Under the pieces are notes generated by a model. The model was not told where the DNA came from, made no database searches, and was given only the letters and a program-made list of their open reading frames with translations. Positions 1 to 6,271 of a DNA stretch of 64,000 nt are shown here, piece after piece. The stretch is from NCBI GenBank assembly GCA_016787645.1, contig JAEUUF010000002.1, positions 1 through 64,000 of the forward strand. The letters run 5' to 3'. How positions within the stretch are numbered: position 1 is the stretch's first letter; every line of letters begins with the position of its first letter. The translations under genes and the position numbers were made by a program. The stretch comes from Cyclobacteriaceae bacterium (GTDB lineage: Bacteria; Bacteroidota; Bacteroidia; Cytophagales; Cyclobacteriaceae).

Positions 1-48
1 CTTCCTATCTTCGGTAACCTTTTCAAAAAGCCTGAGTTACCCCTCTAA
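1..48 (+). CDS. C-terminal tail of an upstream gene (partial)
   Basis: Frame 1 is open from the window edge to a TAA at 46-48 and would encode LPIFGNLFKKPELPL. Only 15 residues are visible, so the family cannot be named. The stop lies 9 bp before the putative TTG start of the sigma factor, which would fit a gene preceding it in the same direction. It could also be chance reading of intergenic sequence. Confidence 0.3.
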   Translation, partial: LPIFGNLFKKPELPL

Positions 49-57
49 ACCGATTCA

Positions 58-612
58 TTGGAAGCCTTAGCCGACAATGCCTTGATGGCCGGCGTTCGCG
101 ATGGCGACGTAGACAAGCTTGGACTGCTCTTTGAGCGGTACAAACGGCCATTGTATGGCTTCTTCTACGGAATGAACCGGGACCAGGAACTGAGCGAGGA
201 CCTTGTCCAAAACACGTTCTTTCGCATACTCAAGTACCGCCACCTCTTTCGGGGCGACGGCGACTTCAAGACGTGGATGTTCCACATTGCCCGCAACGTG
301 AGCCACGATCACTTCCGCAAGAACAAGATCAAGGTGAAGGAAGCGGTCGAGAACTGGGAAAACCGGATCAGCCACACGGACAGCCGGGACTCGGAGATGC
401 AGTTGGCCGATGAACACCGGATGCTCGAGCTGGCCATGGAGCGGCTGCCACCAGAGAAACGTGAGATCCTGCTGCTGAGCAAGTACCAGGAAAAGAAGTA
501 CAAAGAGATCGGCGAACTGCTCGGCTGCTCGGAAGGAACCGTAAAAGTGAAAGTATTTCGCGCCTTGCAAGAATTGAAAGTGCTGTACAAACAACTCGAA
601 CAACGGATGTAA
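58..612 (+). CDS. ECF-type RNA polymerase sigma factor, sigma-70 family
   Basis: Predicted 184-residue extracytoplasmic-function sigma factor that directs RNA polymerase to a specific regulon. Region 2 is seen around residues 22-90 (LFERYKRPLYGFFYGM, then SEDLVQNTFFRILKYR and FKTWMFHIARNVSHDHFRK, the last matching region 2.3/2.4). Region 4 is seen around 125-175 (LPPEKREILLLSKYQEKKYKEIGELLGCSEGTVKVKV), the -35-binding helix-turn-helix. Length is typical of the family. The start is taken at a TTG because the first alternative ATG (85) would still leave region 2 intact, so the first nine residues are uncertain. The next gene encodes a protein with a short cytoplasmic N-terminus and one membrane helix, the usual shape of a cognate anti-sigma factor. 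Confidence 0.93.
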   Translation: MEALADNALMAGVRDGDVDKLGLLFERYKRPLYGFFYGMNRDQELSEDLVQNTFFRILKYRHLFRGDGDFKTWMFHIARNVSHDHFRKNKIKVKEAVENWENRISHTDSRDSEMQLADEHRMLELAMERLPPEKREILLLSKYQEKKYKEIGELLGCSEGTVKVKVFRALQELKVLYKQLEQRM

Positions 613-720
613 GATTTGAAAATTTGATGATTTGAAGATTTGATTATTTGAAAATGAATGGGGTTCAGTGCCTAGCGTCCAATAACTAGTACCCAGAACC
701 CAGCAACCAGAACCCAGCAA
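611..720. repeat. Degenerate heptanucleotide arrays between sigma factor and its partner gene
   Basis: Two adjoining low-complexity blocks fill this gap. Positions 611-655 repeat an ATTTGAA-like unit with 7-8 nt period. Positions 671-720 read in 7-nt steps as variants of CCCAGAA, CCCAGCA and ACCAGAA, preceded by CCTAGCG. The second block is the reverse complement type of the CTGGGTN units at 18840-18960. The array runs to the ATG at 722, so it forms the whole 5' region of that gene. Confidence 0.75.
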
Positions 721-721
721 C

Positions 722-1489
722 ATGAAAACGGAGGAATTAATCGCCAAATACAACGAAGGCCTCGCCGATCCCGCGGAGGTGGCAGAACTCGAACGCCTGA
801 TTGAGGAAGGTGTTGTGTTGCTAACGCAATTGCGGGAACTTCAAGCACTGGACAGCCAGGTCGTTGCTTCCGATGCAGGCGCGCCTTCCATGCGGCTGGA
901 TGACCAATTTTATGCCATGCTGGCTGCCGAAAAGAAGAAGCAGCGTGGCTATTCTTTCCAATGGCCCTCCTGGAGTTTCCTCATGCCGCGACTTGCCATG
1001 GCATCGGTGATTCTTATCCTCGGTTTTGCCGGCGGCTTTTGGCTGAGAAGGCCTTCCGAAAACAGTGATGTGACAGCGCTTACCAAAGAAGTAACGGAGT
1101 TGAAAGAGATGATGATGCTTTCCTTGTTGGAGAACGAGTCCGCCTCCGACCGGTTACGGGCAGTCAGCCTCACCCGTGAACTCGGCAATGCCAGCGAAAA
1201 GGTAACGAAAGCACTGTTTGCTACCCTCAATAACGACCCCAATGTGAATGTCCGGCTCGCCGCCCTTGAAGCGCTCATTCCATTCACCAGCCAGGCCGCC
1301 GTGCGCGAAGAGCTGGTGAGGTCTATCGCACTCCAGGATTCCCCGCTCGTCCAGGTCAACCTCGCCGAACTGATGGTGGCCATGCAGGAGAAGAAATCGG
1401 TGGACGAATTGAAGAAGCTCATGGAGAGCGACAAGACGCCTAAAGAGGTTAAAGAAAAAATTCGCAAGAGTATTGAAGTTTTGATCTAA
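722..1489 (+). CDS. Membrane-anchored HEAT-repeat protein, probable anti-sigma factor
   Basis: A 255-residue protein with an N-terminal cytoplasmic segment (MKTEELIAKYNEGLADPAEVAELERL...), one transmembrane helix around residues 88-108, then a predicted outer segment with HEAT-like helical repeats (for example NDPNVNVRLAALEALIPF and DSPLVQVNLAELMVAMQE). It follows the ECF sigma factor in the same direction and has the single-helix topology of Bacteroidetes anti-sigma partners. The zinc-binding HxxxCxxC motif of classical ZAS anti-sigma factors is absent. The role as sigma partner is therefore inferred from context and topology. Its stop codon abuts the ATG of the next gene, so translation is probably coupled. 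Confidence 0.7.
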   Translation: MKTEELIAKYNEGLADPAEVAELERLIEEGVVLLTQLRELQALDSQVVASDAGAPSMRLDDQFYAMLAAEKKKQRGYSFQWPSWSFLMPRLAMASVILILGFAGGFWLRRPSENSDVTALTKEVTELKEMMMLSLLENESASDRLRAVSLTRELGNASEKVTKALFATLNNDPNVNVRLAALEALIPFTSQAAVREELVRSIALQDSPLVQVNLAELMVAMQEKKSVDELKKLMESDKTPKEVKEKIRKSIEVLI

Positions 1490-2395
1490 ATGAAGACCAT
1501 GAAACCTATCGGAGTACTACTGGTGATGCTGACCGGGTTTCTGCCGGCAGTTGGACAGACGCATTCGGAGACGATCCAGCGTGAACTGGTTTTTGAAAAG
1601 AAAGGGGTCGCCAATACACTCATGGTGTTGAATATCAATGGCAACGTGAAGGTGGAGGGCTATGCCGGGGACAAAGTCATTGTGGAAGTCAGGAAGAGCA
1701 TTAAAGCCAAGACGGACCAGCGGCTCCAGGAAGGCAAAGAGGAAATTCAGTTGGGTGTCATCGACCGTGCCGATACCCTCATCCTTTATGTCAATGGAAC
1801 CTGCTCGACATTTGGCCGCCTGAACAAGCGCCGCAACTGGCAGCGGAAGTTCAATGGCTGGGGATATAACTGGGACGATCAGCGGGGGAGGAATGCGTGC
1901 GAAGACCGGTATGATTATTCCATGGAGTTTACCATCAAGGTGCCTTCATCGGTTAGCGTGGTAGCCTCAACCATCAATGGTGGAGATGTGGAAGTCAACA
2001 CGGTGACCGGGTCAGTGGTAGCGGAGAATGTCAATGGCAGCATCCGCATGAAAGAAATTTCCGGAGCCACCCAGGCATCGACAATCAACGGAAGTGTAAA
2101 TCTTGACTTTTCCGGTAACCCTCCAGCAGATTCGAGGTTTTACTCTTTGAATGGCGACATCAATGCAAATTTCCGGAAAGGCCTCGGCGCACAGCTGGCG
2201 TTCAAAAGCTTCAACGGCGAATTCTACTCGTCCGTCGACGAGATTGTACCGATGGCCGTTGTTCTGGAAAAGACCGACCGTGGCGGTGAAGGTACCCGAT
2301 ACCGCGTAAGCGGCAACCGGTACAAAGTAAGGCAGGGAGGCCCACTGCTCGATTTTGAAACCTTCAACGGCGACGTCTATTTAAGAGAAAAATAA
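1490..2395 (+). CDS. Secreted DUF4097 beta-repeat protein (first copy)
   Basis: A 301-residue protein with a signal peptide (MKPIGVLLVMLTGFLPAVGQ) and a beta-strand-rich body built from short NG-containing repeats: STINGGDVEV, AENVNGSIRM, STINGSVNLDF, YSLNGDINANF, FKSFNGEFYSS and the terminal FETFNGDVYLREK. This pattern matches the DUF4097 putative adhesin / beta-solenoid family. It starts immediately after the stop codon of the anti-sigma-like gene, so the three genes appear to be one operon. The function of DUF4097 proteins is not established. The context suggests an envelope protein controlled by, or signalling to, the sigma/anti-sigma pair. Confidence 0.8.
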   Translation: MKTMKPIGVLLVMLTGFLPAVGQTHSETIQRELVFEKKGVANTLMVLNINGNVKVEGYAGDKVIVEVRKSIKAKTDQRLQEGKEEIQLGVIDRADTLILYVNGTCSTFGRLNKRRNWQRKFNGWGYNWDDQRGRNACEDRYDYSMEFTIKVPSSVSVVASTINGGDVEVNTVTGSVVAENVNGSIRMKEISGATQASTINGSVNLDFSGNPPADSRFYSLNGDINANFRKGLGAQLAFKSFNGEFYSSVDEIVPMAVVLEKTDRGGEGTRYRVSGNRYKVRQGGPLLDFETFNGDVYLREK

Positions 2396-2413
2396 ACCAA
2401 ACGAAGTTCACTG

Positions 2414-2520
2414 ACCACCGATTACCGATTACCGATTACTGATCACCGATTACCGATTACTGATCACCGATTACCGATTACTGATTACTGATTACCGATT
2501 ACTGATTACTGATTACCGAC
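2414..2520. repeat. Heptanucleotide tandem array (ACCGATT / ACTGATT)
   Basis: About 15 units of 7 nt in register from 2417 to 2520, alternating among ACCGATT, ACTGATT and ACTGATC, ending one base before the ATG of the next gene. It fills the gap between the two DUF4097 genes. No promoter-like TAnnTTTG is visible in it. Confidence 0.9.
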
Positions 2521-2521
2521 A

Positions 2522-3394
2522 ATGAACACCAACAAGATGAACTACCGAAAACTATTTCTGCTGATATTCCTCCTCGCCATTGGCGTCACCTTCGCCTTCG
2601 GTCAGGCAGCCAACAACGAGTTTACCATTCCCTTGAGCGATCCCGCCAAGCGGGGCAAACTTAAAGCGCACCTCAACTACGGCTCGATCACGGTAAAAGG
2701 CACTGCGCGCAAGGATGTGCTGGTGCGTTACAAGGAAGAAGCCGACAAGGATGACGATCATGATGAGGATCATGACCGCGACAAGCACAAAGACAAGGAT
2801 GGCGGTTCCACCAGCCGCGATGGGCTGAAGCGGATCGGCGGCGGGGGACTGGAACTGGAAGCCAGCGAGAATGGCAACCTGGTGAAAGTTTCCTCGGGCA
2901 GCTGGAACGTGAAGACCAACCTGGAGATCGAAGTCCCCTCGGGCATGGATCTCAATGTGAGCACCTACAACGACGGAGACCTGATGATTACCAATATCCA
3001 AGGTGAAGTGGAGTTAACCAACTACAACGGGGAGATCACCGCGCTCAACATTTCGGGTTCGGTGGTGGCCACAACCTACAACGGAGACGTCCGCGTCACG
3101 TTCGACAAGGTTACCGAGGGCAAGCCGATGTCCTATTCCACCTACAACGGCGATGTAGACCTGACTTTCCCGGCCGCGACGAAAGCCACGTTTAAGATGA
3201 AGACGGAGGCAGGCGACATCTACACCGGGTTCGACATGAACATCACCAGCAGCGGCCCGGTGAAGCAGCAGGATCCCAAGTCCGGTGCCTTCAAGCTAAA
3301 GATCGACGAGTGGAAACGCGGCGACATCAACGGCGGCGGCCCGGAGATCACCATGAAGAACTACAACGGGGATTTGTATATCCGGAAGAAGTAG
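2522..3394 (+). CDS. Secreted DUF4097 beta-repeat protein (second copy)
   Basis: A 290-residue paralogue of the preceding gene product with a signal peptide (LFLLIFLLAIGVTFAFGQ). The repeat body carries successive YNGD/YNGE motifs (STYNDGDLMI, TNYNGEITAL, TTYNGDVRVTF, STYNGDVDLTF) and ends KNYNGDLYIRKK, like the first copy. Residues about 72-94 form an unusual Asp/His/Lys-rich segment (DKDDDHDEDHDRDKHKDKD), absent from the first copy, which could bind divalent metal or be a charged linker. A strong terminator follows, closing the operon that begins with the sigma factor. Function unknown. Confidence 0.8.
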   Translation: MNTNKMNYRKLFLLIFLLAIGVTFAFGQAANNEFTIPLSDPAKRGKLKAHLNYGSITVKGTARKDVLVRYKEEADKDDDHDEDHDRDKHKDKDGGSTSRDGLKRIGGGGLELEASENGNLVKVSSGSWNVKTNLEIEVPSGMDLNVSTYNDGDLMITNIQGEVELTNYNGEITALNISGSVVATTYNGDVRVTFDKVTEGKPMSYSTYNGDVDLTFPAATKATFKMKTEAGDIYTGFDMNITSSGPVKQQDPKSGAFKLKIDEWKRGDINGGGPEITMKNYNGDLYIRKK

Positions 3395-3415
3395 TTTAGA
3401 AAAGAACTCATAAAC

Positions 3416-3450
3416 AAGAAAGCCGGAAGTGATTCCGGCTTTCTTGCTTT
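3416..3450 (+). terminator. Rho-independent terminator after the DUF4097 operon
   Basis: A perfect 13-bp stem (AAGAAAGCCGGAA at 3416-3428 pairing with TTCCGGCTTTCTT at 3433-3445) with a GTGA loop, followed by GCTTT. It lies 21 bp after the stop codon of the second DUF4097 gene. Confidence 0.9.
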
Positions 3451-3492
3451 GGCCCTAAGAATTTCTGAATCCTGTAATCCTAGCATCTTGGT

Positions 3493-3550
3493 CCTGAGCG
3501 GGAAACCCTCCTTTGCGAGACGCTTCGGCGGGCAGGCGAGGCACGAACTC
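3493..3550 (-). repeat. Degenerate partial copy of the tRNA-Gly 3' half
   Basis: Positions 3493-3506 repeat 14 bases exactly with the 3' end of the tRNA-Gly gene at 3651-3664 (CCTGAGCGGGAAAC on the plus strand). Positions 3537-3550 match the T-arm at 3664-3677 in 13 of 14 bases. In the real gene these blocks are contiguous; here about 30 bp separate them. It cannot form a functional tRNA and looks like a duplication or integration scar. The flanks (CTTTGCTTTGG-like and ATCCTA-rich) are also loosely repeated before both copies. Confidence 0.55.
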
Positions 3551-3654
3551 CGTGAAGGATTCCGGGTTTCTTTGCTTTGGTCTCTTTAAGATTCTTACGA
3601 CCCTTAAATGACGAAAGAATATTCAAATCCTATCATCCTACCATCCTAGTCCTG

Positions 3655-3727
3655 AGCGGGAAACGAGGCTCGAACTCGCGACCCTCAGCTTGGGAAGCTG
3701 ATGCTCTACCAACTGAGCTACTCCCGC
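3655..3727 (-). tRNA. tRNA-Gly (anticodon CCC)
   Basis: The minus strand folds as a standard 73-nt cloverleaf. The acceptor stem pairs GCGGGAG with TTCCCGC, the D-arm is GCTCAGTTGGTAGAGC, the anticodon stem-loop is TCAGC-TTCCCAA-GCTGA with anticodon CCC, and the T-arm is GCGAG-TTCGAGC-CTCGT. The discriminator base is T. The 3' CCA is not encoded (next bases are CAG), as is common in Bacteroidota. The anticodon loop context resembles the CCC isoacceptor of other bacteria, which reads GGG codons. Confidence 0.95.
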
Positions 3728-3774
3728 TTGATAACTGCCAAATGTATAAAGCGCGGGAATTGAAACAAAACACA

Positions 3775-3806
3775 AAAGCGCGACGCTACGAGAAGCATCG
3801 CGCTTT
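3775..3806 (-). terminator. Terminator downstream of the truncated outer-membrane protein copy
   Basis: Stem AAAGCGCGA (3775-3783) pairs with TCGCGCTTT (3798-3806). Read on the minus strand it is followed by TTTTGTGTTTTGTTT. It lies 20 bp beyond the stop codon of the fragment at 3826-3879. The equivalent flank of the intact gene (5656 onward) keeps only half of this hairpin because the second mobile element is inserted there. Confidence 0.6.
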
Positions 3807-3825
3807 CGCAATTGTTTTTAATTAG

Positions 3826-3879
3826 TCATTGAGAAGCCGCCGGCCTTCCCAGGTACAGCGAGAACCGGATGCGAATGCC
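3826..3879 (-). pseudogene. 3' remnant of a duplicated outer-membrane beta-barrel gene
   Basis: The minus strand encodes GIRIRFSLYLGRPAASQ followed by TGA. This is nearly identical to the C-terminus of the intact gene at 5679-6242 (GIRIGFSLYLGRPAASE). The similarity also continues about 20 bp past the stop codons. The fragment ends abruptly at the left boundary of the RAYT element (about 3881), so the rest of this copy was lost when the element inserted or by later recombination between copies. Confidence 0.8.
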
Positions 3880-3880
3880 T

Positions 3881-4761
3881 TAAGTTGGTCGGGAGTTTCC
3901 TCCCGACCCATCGGGGGGTGCCAGTAATGCGAAGCCGGACTTTAGTCCAACCCGAATTTGGCCGCCAGGGCGCAGTGGGAAGTGAAAGAAGTGCCTCATC
4001 AGGTGTTTGAGGGTTTTGAGCCCATGAGGTAAACTTGTCCGGAAAACCAGATTGCCTGATAAGGAGTAGATGGGCGAAGTTGCGTCCATGGGATTCAAAT
4101 ACGCTATTCGAACGGATCGTCTTCACTTCCTGACGCATACCATCGTCGATTGGATTGATTTGTTCACGCGCCGGGAATTGGCAATGGTGGTAGTTGATTC
4201 AATGAACTATTGTATCGAGATGAAGGGACTTGAGGTATATGTCTGGTGCTTGATGCCCAGTCATTTGCATATGATTGCCTCGGTGGCTCCCGGCAACGAA
4301 ATGAGTCTATCGGAGGTGATGCGGGATTTCAAACGATTTACCAGCAAGGCACTGCTTAATGGAATTGGAACTGAATTTGAAAGTCGTCGGATGTGGCTGA
4401 AATCTCATTTCACCCTTGCGACGGGAGAGCACCAGGTTTGGCAAGCGGGGATGCGTCCCATTGAGCTTTACACGGGCAAGTTCACCCGGCAAAAAGTTGA
4501 TTACATCCACATGAATCCCGTAGCGGCTGGAATTGTCGATGAGCCGGAACACTATGTACTTAGTTCGGCACGGGATTACATGACGAAGCGGAAGGGGCTG
4601 GTGGAGATTTGTTATATTAGTTAAATGATAAGGTGGTTGTTGATTTTACATGCTCACAAGCCAGCACCGGTGATGGGTATGCGTGATGTGCAGTTAGGGA
4701 CAAATGTCCGTGCCTCGAAGGAAGTTTGGGCTTCGAATGGGTCCGGACTAATGTCCGGACC
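3881..4761 (+). mobile_element. RAYT (REP-associated tyrosine transposase) element, autonomous copy
   Basis: An about 881-bp unit bounded by structured ends that recur around 5367-5643. Left end 3881-4019 begins TAAGTTGG and contains the hairpin GTCGGGAG-TTTC-CTCCCGAC (3888-3907) and a GGACTTTAGTCC palindrome. Right end 4656-4761 contains GGGACAAATGTCC and two GTCCGGAC palindromes four bases apart (4741-4760). The transposase gene lies between the ends. No target duplication is evident, as expected for HUH/Y1 enzymes. Exact boundaries are set by the limit of similarity to the second copy. Confidence 0.8.
4088..4624 (+). CDS. REP-associated tyrosine transposase (IS200-like, Y1/HUH)
   Basis: A 178-residue single-strand DNA transposase of the RAYT type. 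It starts MGFKYAIRTDRLHFLTHTIVDWIDLF and carries the HUH metal-binding motif in MPSHLHMIASV, the conserved MRDFKRFTSK segment, and the C-terminal block with the catalytic tyrosine (KVDYIHMNPVAAGIVDEPEHY followed by SSARDY). Domain order and length match full-length family members, so it appears intact. An ATG at 4070 would add six residues. The later ATG was chosen because family members begin with a short K-Y-K/A-F segment. It is flanked by palindromic ends and probably mobilises both copies of the element here. Confidence 0.9.
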   Translation: MGFKYAIRTDRLHFLTHTIVDWIDLFTRRELAMVVVDSMNYCIEMKGLEVYVWCLMPSHLHMIASVAPGNEMSLSEVMRDFKRFTSKALLNGIGTEFESRRMWLKSHFTLATGEHQVWQAGMRPIELYTGKFTRQKVDYIHMNPVAAGIVDEPEHYVLSSARDYMTKRKGLVEICYIS

Positions 4762-4789
4762 GGCGCAAGTTATTTTAGATATTCCAAAC

Positions 4790-5362
4790 GTGAAGCCGAA
4801 ACTTCTACCCATACCTATCCGGATTATCTTAGTTTTTGCAACGCTTCTTGGAATATGTGTACCGACATCGGCGCAACTAAATGAAAACTTTTCTGAGGTG
4901 CTGAACGAGGTGTTCTCAAATAAGGATATTGCCACTCTGACCTATGTTCAATTCCCTAAATCAAAAAGCACTGCTTTTGTTTTTAACAATGAAGTCGTAG
5001 TTACCAATGCCGCGAATTACTATGAGACTTTTTTTAAGGTGTACGAGACGGATTCGGTCGGGGCCAGGGTTTTTTCAACAAGCTTTGGAGAGGTCAGGTT
5101 TTTTGCTGCGGCTGAGTTTCTGGACATGGTAACAAATCATGAAGTTCATAAGGTTGTGGTGATTGATAAATTTCATGATGGCAGCAAAGGTCTTGATATT
5201 GTTTTCCATACAACAAGCCTTGATCCTAAGAGTTGGTATGCTATTTCAGGAAAGCATACTGCGTTTCATAAAGTATCGGTTTCTTTCAAACGCATACAAG
5301 GGAAGCTTGTCCAAGTTGGGATCAAGATAAAACCGATCGGGCATAAGCCGATAGTTGATTAG
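4790..5362 (+). CDS. Secreted protein of unknown function between two RAYT elements
   Basis: A 190-residue product if started at GTG 4790: a signal peptide (LLPIPIRIILVFATLLGICVPTSAQ) followed by a soluble alpha/beta-looking domain with no family I recognise. The frame is open further upstream, to an ATG at 4625, but that part is the right end of the RAYT element read as protein and would put about 55 odd residues before the signal peptide. The stop codon lies 4 bp before the second element. The gene is visibly more AT-rich than its neighbours (runs such as gactttttttaagg), suggesting foreign origin. It may have lost its native promoter and 5' end to the element. Confidence 0.6.
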   Translation: MKPKLLPIPIRIILVFATLLGICVPTSAQLNENFSEVLNEVFSNKDIATLTYVQFPKSKSTAFVFNNEVVVTNAANYYETFFKVYETDSVGARVFSTSFGEVRFFAAAEFLDMVTNHEVHKVVVIDKFHDGSKGLDIVFHTTSLDPKSWYAISGKHTAFHKVSVSFKRIQGKLVQVGIKIKPIGHKPIVD

Positions 5363-5366
5363 GGTC

Positions 5367-5643
5367 TAAGTTGGACGGGAGTTTCCTCCCGACCCATTGG
5401 AGTCCTCGTAATACGAAGCCGGACTTTAGTCCAAACCTAATTTGGCCGCCAGGGCTGATCGGGAAGTGAAAGGAATTTCTCATCAGGTGTTTAAGGGTCT
5501 TTGCACAGATTAGGAACACCCCAAAATTCGGAACGAGACAAACCAGCACAGGTGTTGGGTAGAAGCGAGGTGACGTTAGGGACTAAAGTCCGTCCATTGA
5601 TGGAAGTCTGTGCTTCGAATAGGTCCGGACGAATGTCCGGACC
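5367..5643 (+). mobile_element. Non-autonomous RAYT element (MITE-like, no transposase)
   Basis: A 277-bp copy with left end 5367-5503, similar throughout to 3881-4019 including the CGGGAG-TTTC-CTCCCG hairpin and GGACTTTAGTCC, and right end 5538-5643, the same 106-bp length as 4656-4761 and ending in the same GTCCGGAC pair (5623-5642). Only 34 bp separate the ends, where the autonomous copy has about 640 bp with the transposase. It is inserted in the downstream flank of the outer-membrane gene at 5679, apparently splitting its terminator hairpin. Confidence 0.8.
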
Positions 5644-5678
5644 AACGGGAGTGCCGCGCTTTTGTAATTTCTAATCGA

Positions 5679-6242
5679 TCATTCAGAAGCCGCCGGCCTT
5701 CCCAGGTACAGGGAGAATCCGATGCGAATGCCGAAGCCTGACTTGGCAGGAAATGGCAGGCCGGCGTAACCAGGCATCCCGCCTTTGTCCGTGTCGGTGG
5801 CTATCGTGTAGACAAAGGCAGGTTCGACAGCGATGTTACGGGTGATGAAACCGACAAAACCCAACTCGATGGGAATGCTGCCCCAGCTAGTGCCGTTGGA
5901 ATAAAAACCCGATTGGGAGAGCGAATTGTAGCCTGCGCCCAGGAACACCTTGCTGAAATAATACCGGGTAAAGAGCCCGATGGTAGTCACCGAACTGCTT
6001 GGACCGCTGCTACTGGCATTGAGGTATTCAAGATTCGCGCCAACCAGGAAGTTCTCGCCCGCAAAATACCCCGAGCGCACACCGATGTTGAAGTAGCTTT
6101 GATTGCTGCCTCCACTGGTAGGTGTATAGCTGTTGTAGCCCAGGTTGGAGTTGGCCCCGACAAGCCAGGTACCTTTTTCAATTTGTGCCGAAGCCGTCCA
6201 TGCTGCAAAGACAACCACGAAAGAACAAACTACTTTTTTCAT
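5679..6242 (-). CDS. Outer-membrane beta-barrel protein
   Basis: A 187-residue protein with a signal peptide (MKKVVCSFVVVFAAWTASAQ) and alternating hydrophobic strands, for example SYFNIGVRSGYFAGENFLVGANLEYL and TIGLFTRYYFSKVFLGAGYNS. It resembles the small OMP beta-barrel / porin-like family that forms 8-stranded barrels in Bacteroidota. The terminal strand GFGIRIGFSLYLGRP is followed by AASE. A truncated second copy of its last 17 codons lies at 3826-3879. No specific ligand can be inferred. It is probably monocistronic; the frameshifted gene upstream starts 849 bp away on the same strand and ends 29 bp before this start. Confidence 0.8.
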   Translation of the reverse strand: MKKVVCSFVVVFAAWTASAQIEKGTWLVGANSNLGYNSYTPTSGGSNQSYFNIGVRSGYFAGENFLVGANLEYLNASSSGPSSSVTTIGLFTRYYFSKVFLGAGYNSLSQSGFYSNGTSWGSIPIELGFVGFITRNIAVEPAFVYTIATDTDKGGMPGYAGLPFPAKSGFGIRIGFSLYLGRPAASE

Positions 6243-6271
6243 TGATTATGGGGATTGGTTAAACATGAGTT

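Noticed and set aside
67-753. 228-codon minus-strand ORF
   Set aside because: Antisense to the sigma factor and reads through the heptamer array.
2414-2520. CRISPR-like array
   Set aside because: Seven-base units without spacers and no cas genes; it is a simple tandem repeat.
3577-3825. 82-codon plus-strand ORF
   Set aside because: It runs antisense through the tRNA-Gly gene and into repeat DNA; the translation has no protein-like features.
3818-4138. 106-codon minus-strand ORF across the RAYT left end
   Set aside because: It reads the element's structured end and the barrel-gene remnant in the wrong frame.
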